Shown here in pieces: positions 35,618 to 43,565 of a stretch of 57,715 bases of DNA. How positions within the stretch are numbered: the first letter of the stretch is position 1; each line of letters begins with the position of its first letter. Both the position numbers and the translations under genes were made by a program. The notes beneath the pieces were generated by a model that did not search any database, was not told the origin of the DNA, and saw only the letters and a program-made list of their open reading frames with translations. Source of the stretch: an uncultured Acidobacteriia bacterium (GTDB lineage Bacteria; Acidobacteriota; Terriglobia; Bryobacterales; Bryobacteraceae); assembly GCA_903881085.1 (NCBI GenBank), contig CAIRSA010000302.1:1-57715 (forward strand). The letters run 5' to 3'.

Positions 35618-36634
35618 TCACACGATGCCAACGCCCAACTCCGGCACTAGCTTCGAGGTGGAGCCGGCGGCCTGGCAGTCCGCTTCTACCATCTCTCGAA
35701 CCAGTTGATGAAAATGAGTCTTGGGTTGCCAGCCAAGTTGGCGCCTGGCTTTCGAGGCGTCTCCAACCAATACGTTCACCTCCGACGGGCGGAATAGTAT
35801 TTGGTCCGTGATGACGTGGTCCCGGTAATCCAGTCCGACCCACGCAAAGGCTGCAGCGCAAAACTCGCGAACCGTGTGGGTCTCTCCAGTGGCGATCACA
35901 TAATCTTCAGGCTGCGGCTGTTGCAGCATCAGCCACATTGCTTCCACATATTCCCGAGCGTGGCCCCAATCCCGCTTTGCATCCAGATTGCCCAGCTTGA
36001 GGTCTTTTTGCAGTCCGGCTGCAATGCGTGCCGCGCCACGGCTGATCTTGCGTGTCACAAACTCGTAGCCGCGGCGGGGAGATTCATGATTGAACAAAAT
36101 TCCGGTCGACGCGTGTATTCCGTATGCTTCGCGGTAATTCCGGGTCAGTTCGAACCCGGCGACTTTACTGATTCCGTAAATGGAGCGGGGGCGGAATCTC
36201 GTCGATTCCGTTTGCGGGATCTCATCCACTTTGCCAAACATTTCGCTGGAGCCTGCAAAGTAGACACGGCAACCCGGAACGGCGCTTTTCAGCGCCGCCA
36301 GTAGATAATGGGTGCCGTTAATGTTCGTATTGAGGGTTGAAAACTCGTCGTCGAAGGAATAGCTGACGAAGCTTTGCGCTGCCAGATGGTAGCATTCCGT
36401 AGGCCGTACCTTCTCAACAGCCTGATGAATGCTGGCGTAGCTTTCAAGCGATGCGGTGTGCAGGTGCAGCTGATCCCTGAACATGGAGAGGCGGCCCAAT
36501 TTATGGTCGGAATCCTCAATCGAAACACGGCGCACGATCCCATGCACCTCGTAGCCCTGCTTGAGCAGCAACTCGGAAAGGTACGATCCGTCCTGGCCCG
36601 CAATTCCCGTGATCAAGGCTATTTGTTTTGGCAT
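35618..36634 (-). CDS. gmd: GDP-mannose 4,6-dehydratase, second paralogue
   Basis: A 338-residue enzyme with GIAGQDGSYLSELLLKQGYEVHGIVRR, AGSSEMFGKVDEIPQTEST, YGISK (YxxxK), [38 protein letters not shown] and RPSEVNVLVGDASKARRQLGW. It lacks the SSSFNTGR loop of the 11085 copy and has VSIEDSDHKLGRL instead, so it is a different subfamily. No epimerase-reductase adjoins it; its product could feed GDP-rhamnose, GDP-perosamine or fucose synthesis by a gene elsewhere. The start is ATG 36632-36634, as upstream residues in the longer frame do not fit. Confidence 0.93.
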   Translation of the reverse strand: MPKQIALITGIAGQDGSYLSELLLKQGYEVHGIVRRVSIEDSDHKLGRLSMFRDQLHLHTASLESYASIHQAVEKVRPTECYHLAAQSFVSYSFDDEFSTLNTNINGTHYLLAALKSAVPGCRVYFAGSSEMFGKVDEIPQTESTRFRPRSIYGISKVAGFELTRNYREAYGIHASTGILFNHESPRRGYEFVTRKISRGAARIAAGLQKDLKLGNLDAKRDWGHAREYVEAMWLMLQQPQPEDYVIATGETHTVREFCAAAFAWVGLDYRDHVITDQILFRPSEVNVLVGDASKARRQLGWQPKTHFHQLVREMVEADCQAAGSTSKLVPELGVGIV

Positions 36635-36741
36635 GTATGAAGTTTTAGGATTATCACGCGCGGCAACACATGTCAATTTCTGCAGATTCAGACCTCCTGA
36701 TCTCCCGGAAAATGAGCTGAGCCAATTTCGACATGATTAGG

Positions 36742-36794
36742 AACCGCTCCCTAACGGTCGCGGGTCGGTAGCATTGGGAATCTAGGGAGCGGTT
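36742..36794. repeat. Palindromic repeat family, hairpin copy
   Basis: AACCGCTCCCT (36742-36752) and AGGGAGCGGTT (36784-36794) are perfect 11-base inverted arms around a 31-base loop that carries AACGGTCGCGGGTCGG, the rest of the family arm. It lies in the gap between the minus-strand dehydratase and histidine phosphatase genes. Confidence 0.75.
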
Positions 36795-36866
36795 GTCCGG
36801 GCTCAACCCGAATTCCACTCACAACGAAAATCCCCGCATGACATAAGGCGATCTGAAATTTAGCGG

Positions 36867-37466
36867 CTAGAAGAGTTTCGATGTTACATTCAGCCGCACA
36901 ATGCGCGGCCCCCACTCGCCCAGTTCCACAATGCTCACCGACGCGGCATCGATCTGCAGCCGGATGCTTAAGTCGAGCGGAACGCCCGCGAAATGTGCGA
37001 GTGCGCATCGAATCACATCGCCATGGGAGACGACGGCCACGGTAGCGCCTTCGTGCTTCGATGCGATTTCCAGCATCTCCGCGGAGATGCGTGCCTGTAC
37101 TTCGGCCAGCGTTTCGCCATTCGGAATGCGAACCGAACCACGGTTGGCCTGAAACTGTTTCCATTCCGGCAGGTGCTCCAGCTCCTGGAATCGCGCACCA
37201 GTCCAATCGCCGCTGTGCACCTCGCCAAGGCCTTCGCGCAAGATGACTTCCAGGTTTGAGATGCGCGCAATCGGCTCGGCCGTTTCCTGCGCCCGTTCCA
37301 GCGGGCTGGAGTATACCGCCCCCAATCTCGCCGGCAAAAGCCGCAGGCCAAGCTCCTCGGCTTGGTTCTTGCCGGCCTCGTTCAGATGGACTCCTCCCAT
37401 CCATCCGGCGATCATTTCTGAGTTAAGGCCGCAGGATGCGTGGCGGATAAGCAGGAACCGGGTCAT
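36867..37466 (-). CDS. Histidine phosphatase family protein (phosphoglycerate mutase-like)
   Basis: A 199-residue member of histidine phosphatase branch 1. FLLIRHASC contains the RH-x-x motif whose His is phosphorylated (usual RHG is RHA here), followed by HLNEAGKNQAEELGLRL, VYSSPLERAQETAEPIA, EGLGEVHSGDWTG with the acid-base Glu, and VAVVSHGDVIRCALAHFAGVPL with the second His. Branch members act on small phosphates such as phosphoglycerate, alpha-ribazole-phosphate or sugar phosphates; the target is not determinable. It stands alone, divergent from the metallophosphoesterase pair with 69 bases between. Confidence 0.9.
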   Translation of the reverse strand: MTRFLLIRHASCGLNSEMIAGWMGGVHLNEAGKNQAEELGLRLLPARLGAVYSSPLERAQETAEPIARISNLEVILREGLGEVHSGDWTGARFQELEHLPEWKQFQANRGSVRIPNGETLAEVQARISAEMLEIASKHEGATVAVVSHGDVIRCALAHFAGVPLDLSIRLQIDAASVSIVELGEWGPRIVRLNVTSKLF

Positions 37467-37535
37467 GTCAATTTATTGTCGCAAACATCTATACCTGTCC
37501 AGTTGACGATAAGATAGAAGGAGTTCGTCGTAATT

Positions 37536-38750
37536 ATGGTTTCAAAATACGCAAGATTCCTGCCTGAGGTGTTTTCCATTGTCGCAGTCGCCGCGGCGCA
37601 CTACTATCTCTATGTCTGGCTATCCCGGCATAGAAGCGGCAAACCTATGGGCAACTCGCGGCCATGGATGAAGCTGTTGTGGATAAATGATTCATTTGTT
37701 CGTGGATTTTTTGTTCTAAGCACCTTGTTTGTGTGGCTCGGCATTGCCATGCAGATGCCCAAGATGGCCCGCTTGCTGCCCTATTCCGATTGGCAGATCT
37801 GGTCTCGCGGCCTGGCGATTGCCTACGGAATTGTAATCTGCCTGCTGTTCGCGACAGCGGCGGCGGGGCGGCTGATTGCGCGCCCGCTTCGCCGGCAATG
37901 CGAAACAGACCCGGTAAGGCGCGCCTTGCTCAGTGCCGCATCCAATGCCGCGCTGACTGCCCCACTTGCGGTCATCGGATTCGGTATTATTGTCGAACGG
38001 CGGAAATTCATTTTAAAAGAAGTTCGAATTCCTATCGCTAATTTGCCGAAAGAGCTGGAAGGGTTTACGATGGTGCAGTTGACGGATATGCACGTAAGTC
38101 CTTATTTGGAGCCAAAGGATTTAGCGCGCGCTGTGGATATGGCGAATGAGACGAAGGCAAAATTGGCATTGGTAACGGGTGATCTGATCACGGCCGCGGG
38201 CGATCCGCTCGACGCCTGCATCGCCGAGTTGGCCAGACTGCGTGCCGATGCGGGCGTCTTCGGATGCATGGGCAACCATGAGATCTACGCGCAATCGGAA
38301 GCCTACACCGCGCAACAGGCTGCCCGGTTCGGTATGCGTTTTCTGCGAGGGGAAGCGAAGGCATTGCGTTTTGGAAGTGCGACATTGAATCTGGCCGGGG
38401 TAGACTATCAGCCGTTTGGCAAGATCTATCTTCCGCATGCAGCGGAACTGGTGGCCAAAACCGAAAGGACAGTGAACATCCTGCTTTCTCACAATCCCGA
38501 TGTGTTTCCCGTTGCGGCTGACCAGGGTTGGGATTTGACGCTGGCCGGCCATACCCATGGCGGCCAGGTAACCTTTGAGCTGTTGAGCAGGCATCTGAAT
38601 ATCGCGCGATTCTTCACGCCCTACGTGCAGGGCACTTATGAAAGAAATGGAAAAAGCATTTTCGTAAGCCGAGGATTGGGTACGGTAGGTGTACCGGCCC
38701 GAGTCGGGGCTCCTCCGGAAGTGGTTCTGGTTAAACTGTGCGCTACTTAG
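37536..38750 (+). CDS. Membrane-anchored metallophosphoesterase (YaeI-like)
   Basis: A 404-residue protein with four N-terminal membrane segments (about residues 10-30, 55-75, 90-110, 130-150) and a calcineurin-like phosphoesterase domain from about 165. All metal motifs are present: QLTDMHV (D-x-H), VTGDLIT (GD), GCMGNHEIY (GNHE), SHNPDV and LAGHTHGGQV (GHTHGG). This is the YaeI/YkuE type, whose characterised relatives hydrolyse phosphate esters of lipids such as UDP-diacylglucosamine. It overlaps the next phosphoesterase by 13 bases, so the two are translated together. Confidence 0.9.
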   Translation: MVSKYARFLPEVFSIVAVAAAHYYLYVWLSRHRSGKPMGNSRPWMKLLWINDSFVRGFFVLSTLFVWLGIAMQMPKMARLLPYSDWQIWSRGLAIAYGIVICLLFATAAAGRLIARPLRRQCETDPVRRALLSAASNAALTAPLAVIGFGIIVERRKFILKEVRIPIANLPKELEGFTMVQLTDMHVSPYLEPKDLARAVDMANETKAKLALVTGDLITAAGDPLDACIAELARLRADAGVFGCMGNHEIYAQSEAYTAQQAARFGMRFLRGEAKALRFGSATLNLAGVDYQPFGKIYLPHAAELVAKTERTVNILLSHNPDVFPVAADQGWDLTLAGHTHGGQVTFELLSRHLNIARFFTPYVQGTYERNGKSIFVSRGLGTVGVPARVGAPPEVVLVKLCAT

Positions 38751-39478
38751 TTGTCAGTGACATTCACGCGAATTGGGAAGCGCTGCAGGCTGTGCTTGCC
38801 GATGCCGAGGGCAAGTACGATAAGATCCTGTGCTGCGGGGACATTGTCGGCTACGGTGCAAATCCGAATCAGGTGGTGGAGTGGGTTCGTGCCAACGTAG
38901 CCGCCGTTGTTCGCGGCAATCACGATAAGGCCGCGGCTGGGCTGGAGGATCTGGAATGGTTCAATCCGTTCGCCAAGGAATCCGCGCTCTGGACGCAATC
39001 AGAGTTGACGGCGGAAAATCTCACCTACCTTAAGTTGATGGAACGTGGCCCCATGCGCATCGGGAAATTGCAGATTTTGCACGGTTCGCCGGTGGATGAG
39101 GATGAGTACATCGTTGGCCGAGACGACGCTCAACAGATGGCCTACTACCTGGACGTGCCGTATTCGTTTTTCGGCCATACCCACCTGCAAGGCGGCTTTG
39201 CCTATCCTCGTTCCGGCGTGAGGGCTATTCAGCGTCCTTCCATGCAGGAATCTTGCCGCGCTGTTCCACTGGAAACCGATCTGCATTACCTGATCAACGC
39301 CGGTTCCGTGGGCCAGCCGCGCGATAACGATCCTCGCGCAGCCTATGCCCTCTATGAGCCGGGCGAGCCTGTGGTGATGTTGCACCGCGTTTCTTACGAT
39401 GTGGAGACGGCCGCTGGAAAGATCGTCGCCGCGGGGATGCCGGAGTTTCTGGCCGTGCGTTTGTCGGTAGGAAAGTAA
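38738..39478 (+). CDS. YfcE/MJ0936-like metallophosphoesterase
   Basis: A 246-residue soluble phosphoesterase: VSDIHANWEAL (D-x-H), CCGDIVGYG (GD), VVRGNHDKAA (GNH), QILHGSP and FFGHTHLQGG (GHTH). This is the Metallophos_2 group with DIHAN at the start, which includes diadenosine and protein phosphatases and phosphodiesterases. The start is GTG 38738 inside the previous gene, giving MRYLVVSDIH, exactly the family N-terminus; no other start would fit. The C-terminal third (INAGSVGQPRDNDPRAAYALY) is the usual family ending. Confidence 0.92.
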   Translation: MRYLVVSDIHANWEALQAVLADAEGKYDKILCCGDIVGYGANPNQVVEWVRANVAAVVRGNHDKAAAGLEDLEWFNPFAKESALWTQSELTAENLTYLKLMERGPMRIGKLQILHGSPVDEDEYIVGRDDAQQMAYYLDVPYSFFGHTHLQGGFAYPRSGVRAIQRPSMQESCRAVPLETDLHYLINAGSVGQPRDNDPRAAYALYEPGEPVVMLHRVSYDVETAAGKIVAAGMPEFLAVRLSVGK

Positions 39479-39499
39479 TTCGTGCAGGCGCTGCAAACC

Positions 39500-39541
39500 G
39501 GGGACTGACACCAATTTCCGGCGATGTCTGCCGGAATTTGG
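39500..39541. repeat. REP-like element with GGGGACTGACACC
   Basis: GGGGACTGACACC at 39500-39512 overlaps a stem of CCAATTTCCGGC (39511-39522) and GCCGGAATTTGG (39530-39541), 12 bases with one mismatch and a seven-base loop. Short GGGGAC(T/A)GACACC-type motifs next to imperfect hairpins are common at REP-associated elements in diverse bacteria. It shares 13 bases (ACACCAATTTCCG) with 6172-6184. Confidence 0.55.
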
Positions 39542-39663
39542 CTGGCTGTCCCGTGGTTTGCCCAACGCGACACGCTCTCAGCCTTCTCGCTCCCCAAAAC
39601 GGTTAAGCACCCGCAAGCAACGCCGCTACACACTCTTAGCTCTGGGACTGTTATTCTATTACT

Positions 39664-42054
39664 TTGTCCCGCATCTCTACTACCTCAACGAAGCAAGATG
39701 GACTCCAATGGCCGCAGGTCTATCTGGGCGTCGCCTTTTCAACGCTGGCCACACTGCTGCTGGAACTGTCGCTGACGCGCATTTTTTCCGTGGTTTTTTA
39801 TTACCACCTGGCGTTTCTGGCCATCTCCATTGCCATGTTCGGCCTCGGCGCCGGAGGCGTGTTCAGCTATGTAGTTGCCGGCTGGCGTGGAAATGTCTAC
39901 GCGAAACTAGGCACACTGGCCGCCGCCAATAGTCTGGTGGTGCTGGCCGCGCTCGTCTTCAACTTGACGCGCCAGGGAGAGCTTTCGAACTTCACACTGG
40001 GCCTGGTTTACTTTGCCAGCGCCGCGCCGTTCTTTATTGCGGGCGCCATTGTATCTCTGGTGATTTCAGAGACCATTGAGCGAATCGACCGCGTATACTT
40101 TTTCGACCTGATGGGCGCAGCCGGTGGTTGCCTGCTGCTGTTGCCGATGTTGAATACCTTCGGTGGACCAAACACGGTAATCGCCGCTGCGGTGCTGTTC
40201 GCGGTCTCCTCCGCCATCTGGTACAACCTCGCCGGCCTGCGTTCACGCCGTGCCGCGGGCGTTGCACTGGCGCTGGCGCTGGTGGCGCTGCTGATCGTCA
40301 ATTTCAAGAAGCCCATGATCGACGTGAAGTATGCCAAGGGCCAGACGCTGGAAAACGAAAAGTACGTGAAGTGGAACGGCATCTCGCGCATTGCTATCGC
40401 CGGCGAAAAGAACTCCGACATGCAGTTGATCGTGATTGACGCGGACGCCTCCACTGGCATCGCCAACTTCGATTTCGATCATCTTTCCGAAGGCGAGTTG
40501 AAAGACCTGAAGCATCAGGGCCCGGCCTTTCCGTATGCGATCCGTCCGGCGGCGAAGACGCTGATCATCGGGCCCGGTGGCGGGTGGGACGTTTCGCGCG
40601 CGCTGGTTTCGGGCAGCAAAGACATTACCGGCGTTGAGATCAATCCGATCATCGCCAATACCATCATGCGCGAAAAGTTTCCCGCGCTGAGCCGCAACCT
40701 GTATCTACGCCCTGAAGTGCGCATCAACGTGGAAGACGGGCGCAGCTTTGTGCGCCGCAGCACGGAGAAGTATCAGGTGTTGCAAGCCACGCTGGTCGAC
40801 ACGTGGGCTTCGACGGCAGCCGGTGCCTTTGCGCTTTCGGAAAACAATCTATACACCACCGATGCGTTCGTCGATTATTTGAGCCATCTGACTGACGATG
40901 GCGTGATGGCGTTCACCCGCTGGGGCTTCGATCCACCGCGCGAATCGCTGCGTCTGTTGGCGTTGGCTTCCGTGGCTCTGGAAAAGTTGGGCGAAACCGA
41001 TCCCGCGATGCATGTGATGGTAGTGCGCGAAGGCGGCAAGGCCGAACTGGCCGGCTGGGGCGCGCGCGACACGGTGCTGATTTCGCGCAAGCCGTTCACT
41101 GCGGCCGATGTCGCCAAGGGCCGCGAAGAGGCCGCTATTTCGCACATGGAAACGGTGTATATGCCGGGCGATGCGCCGCGAAACCCGTTCGGAGAATTGC
41201 TGCTTTCCAAGGACCGTGCCGCCTTCTATCGCAATTACCGCTACGATATTTCTCCGGTCGGCGACAACCGTCCGTTCTTCTTTTACACCGTGCAACCGCG
41301 CGATCTGTGGAACTTCATCATGACCACGTCATCGGCCAGCGCTGACTATAAGATCAATAAGGCCGTGCCGTTGCTGTTCGGTTTGGTTGCCATCAGTCTA
41401 CTGGCGACCGGCGTGATTCTCGCTCTGCCGCCACTGGTGCTGGGCACCAGTCTGCCGCGTGAAAAGGGCGTGCTGAAGTTTCTGCCCTACTTCATCTGCA
41501 TCGGCGTCGGGTACATTTTGATCCAGGTTTCGCTCATTCAGAAGTTCGTGTTGTTCCTGGGGCATCCCACGTACGCGCTGTTTGTGATTGTGTTTTCCAT
41601 GCTTGTTTCCAGTGGGCTCGGCAGCTACTTCAGTAAACGGTTAATCGGCGATTCTGACGAGCGCTGGGCGATCGTGCTGGGCGCAGTGACGGCGCTGGTA
41701 TCCATTCTGGCATTTATCTCAGCGCCGTTGACCACCAGCCTGGTGGGTCTGCCGCTGGGGCTGAAGATGCTGATCACGATGCTGGTGATCGCACCGGCCG
41801 CTTTCGCCATGGGCATGCCGTTCCCGACAGGACTGGGTAGGTTGGAAGTGTTCCACAAGCCATCTGTGCGTTGGGCGTGGTCGTTGAATGCGGCGGCCAG
41901 CGTGCTTGGTTCGGCAGGCTCGATTTTCCTGGCGATCTACTTTGGTTTGCGCGAGACGCTGCTGTTCGGCGGCCTGCTTTACCTGGGTGCTTTGCTTGTG
42001 GTGCGCATGACGCGCACGGAGCGGCTGACTCCGGCGAGCAATCACGTCCAATAA
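39664..42054 (+). CDS. Fused membrane / spermidine synthase-like protein
   Basis: A 796-residue protein in three parts: five to six membrane segments in the first ~220 residues (LLELSLTRIFSVVFYYHLAFLAISIAMFG, read as LELSLTRIFSV and FLAISIAMFGLGAGG), a spermidine-synthase-like Rossmann domain about 230-510 with IIGPGGGWDVSRAL, GVEINPI and NVEDGRSFVRR, and a further set of membrane segments from about 555. This fused MFS/spermidine synthase architecture is common in acidobacteria; its substrate is unknown. The start is taken at TTG 39664, since no ATG or GTG precedes the conserved first helix in frame. It lies 185 bases after the phosphoesterase gene, behind the REP-like element. Confidence 0.85.
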   Translation: MSRISTTSTKQDGLQWPQVYLGVAFSTLATLLLELSLTRIFSVVFYYHLAFLAISIAMFGLGAGGVFSYVVAGWRGNVYAKLGTLAAANSLVVLAALVFNLTRQGELSNFTLGLVYFASAAPFFIAGAIVSLVISETIERIDRVYFFDLMGAAGGCLLLLPMLNTFGGPNTVIAAAVLFAVSSAIWYNLAGLRSRRAAGVALALALVALLIVNFKKPMIDVKYAKGQTLENEKYVKWNGISRIAIAGEKNSDMQLIVIDADASTGIANFDFDHLSEGELKDLKHQGPAFPYAIRPAAKTLIIGPGGGWDVSRALVSGSKDITGVEINPIIANTIMREKFPALSRNLYLRPEVRINVEDGRSFVRRSTEKYQVLQATLVDTWASTAAGAFALSENNLYTTDAFVDYLSHLTDDGVMAFTRWGFDPPRESLRLLALASVALEKLGETDPAMHVMVVREGGKAELAGWGARDTVLISRKPFTAADVAKGREEAAISHMETVYMPGDAPRNPFGELLLSKDRAAFYRNYRYDISPVGDNRPFFFYTVQPRDLWNFIMTTSSASADYKINKAVPLLFGLVAISLLATGVILALPPLVLGTSLPREKGVLKFLPYFICIGVGYILIQVSLIQKFVLFLGHPTYALFVIVFSMLVSSGLGSYFSKRLIGDSDERWAIVLGAVTALVSILAFISAPLTTSLVGLPLGLKMLITMLVIAPAAFAMGMPFPTGLGRLEVFHKPSVRWAWSLNAAASVLGSAGSIFLAIYFGLRETLLFGGLLYLGALLVVRMTRTERLTPASNHVQ

Positions 42055-42486
42055 AAATTTACTTTTCCCGGCGAATCAAATACTTCCAAAAACTCTTTGG
42101 GAATTTTCCTTGACTCGCATGGCAAACTTGAAATCGAAGCACGTGGGTCTGGCCAGACCGCTTCCGCTGCATTACGATGTCCCCGTGGGCCGGGCAGTAT
42201 CTATCGGTCCTTACAGATTGCCGCAGACTCATATCAAGGCAGTCAAAGAGGGGGACAGGAGATCGATCTCCAGTCGCGAATCGTTAGTAACAGTTCCTTG
42301 ACAACAGAGTGGTTGGCGGTCGAAAGACTATCGCTACATGGCCTTGGATGTATACAAGGCAAACCAATCCGAATAGTACCTCTTGAGACCATTCTGCTTG
42401 AATTGTGAAGACCTCACCATCGGACCCGCGAGCAATAAAAACTCGCGGGTCGCGGCGCACGTATTTTAAACTGCCTACAACTTTTA
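42055..42486. other. Intergenic region between convergent genes
   Basis: The 432 bases contain no supported gene; a 63-codon TTG frame at 42110 has no family resemblance. A perfect 14-base palindrome, GGTCTGGCCAGACC, lies at 42146-42159. A hairpin near the right end is listed separately. TCCAAA...TTTGGGAATTTTCC at 42090-42113 could be a weak terminator for the spermidine-synthase-like gene. Confidence 0.45.
42423..42451 (-). terminator. Strong hairpin after the beta-propeller gene
   Basis: GACCCGCGAG (42423-42432) and CTCGCGGGTC (42442-42451) are perfect ten-base arms with loop CAATAAAAA, located 36 bases past the minus-strand stop at 42487. The stem is stable but no T tract follows, so it may be a terminator, an mRNA-stabilising hairpin or a repeat. 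Confidence 0.5.
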
Positions 42487-43485
42487 TTACTGAATAACCA
42501 AAACCATAAAGCTATCGGGCAGTGCCGTGGGCCGTGCTGCTTTCTTGCCTTCTGCCGCAGGCGGCGCAGGGGCGTACTTGGCCGTGGGCAGATACAGCTT
42601 GTGCGTCTTCGGATCTATGGCGATGGTACGCGCCCCGCGCTGCGTCGGGATCGTTGCCGCCACAACATACTTGCCGTCCTTGAACTGCACAGCGGTGACG
42701 CTTCCTTCGCCGTTGGAGCTGTAAGCCATGCCGGTACCGGGATCGAACGCCACGCCGTCAGCGCCGTCGCCGATCGGTAGCTTCGCGACCACTTTGCCCG
42801 CCGCGGGGTCAGAGACGATCATCACGCCGTTGCCGCACACTGAAAAGATGTGATTGCGTTGGAAGTCCATCGCCAGGCCGCTCGGTTCTTCGCAGCCCGC
42901 CAGTGTGTAGCGCTTGGTGACCTTCGCGTTCACCAGATCGACCTCAGCCACTTCGTGCGTGTCTTCAATATTGACCCACATTTTGCCCTTGTTGTCGCCG
43001 GCAGAGAATTCAGGCTTGCCGCCGAAGGGGATGGTGGCGATGACTTTGCCGGTCTCCGCTTCGAACACGGTGCCGTCTTTGGACCGGCCGTTGAACGTGA
43101 TGACGCGGTTCGTCTTTTCGTCGTAGGCGATGGCATCCGGGTTCTGGCCGGTCTTCACCTGTCCCACGGTCTTCAGCGTTTTCAAATCCACGATGGTCAC
43201 GTTGTTGGCACGGCCATTGCTGGTGAAGCCGCGATTGATCTTGGGAGCCAGCGCGATGCCGTGTACGCCCTGCGTGTCAGGAATTTCGCCGACGACCTTT
43301 TCGGTGTCGACGTCAACTACTACGATCCTGGTTGCGTGCGATACATACAGGCGGCGCGCGGCGGAGTCTACGTACAGGTAGTCCCAGCTGCCTTCGGCGC
43401 CGATGTGGATGCGGCTGGTGATTTTCATGTCGGCTGCGGCGGCCACGCTGGCGGCAAGCAGGGTAAGGGTTACGAATTTTTTCAT
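42487..43485 (-). CDS. Secreted YncE-like beta-propeller protein
   Basis: A 332-residue protein with a signal peptide (cut near AAA-DMK) and about seven 40-residue repeats of the YVTN/YncE kind: RLYVSHATRIVVVDVDTEKVVGEIPDTQGVHGIAL, NNVTIVDLKTLKTVGQVKTGQNPDAIAYDEKTN (both shown only as pattern: V-x-V-x-D-x-x-T-x-K-V-V-G-x-I then G-I-A). No enzymatic residues are recognisable; such proteins are periplasmic and often called surface antigens or quinoprotein-like. Monocistronic by position, divergent from the 43566 gene with 80 bases between. The C-terminal PTAKYAPAPPAAEGKKAARPT stretch is a linker before the last strand. Confidence 0.85.
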   Translation of the reverse strand: MKKFVTLTLLAASVAAAADMKITSRIHIGAEGSWDYLYVDSAARRLYVSHATRIVVVDVDTEKVVGEIPDTQGVHGIALAPKINRGFTSNGRANNVTIVDLKTLKTVGQVKTGQNPDAIAYDEKTNRVITFNGRSKDGTVFEAETGKVIATIPFGGKPEFSAGDNKGKMWVNIEDTHEVAEVDLVNAKVTKRYTLAGCEEPSGLAMDFQRNHIFSVCGNGVMIVSDPAAGKVVAKLPIGDGADGVAFDPGTGMAYSSNGEGSVTAVQFKDGKYVVAATIPTQRGARTIAIDPKTHKLYLPTAKYAPAPPAAEGKKAARPTALPDSFMVLVIQ

Positions 43486-43565
43486 GGAGTGCTCCAGTAT
43501 TAGTGTTGCGAGTGGATCTGAAGATTGGCTGAAGATTGCGATATGCTGATTCGGGCGGAAACTAT

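Noticed and set aside
42110..42301. 63-codon TTG open frame after the spermidine-synthase-like gene
   Set aside because: No family resemblance; weak start.
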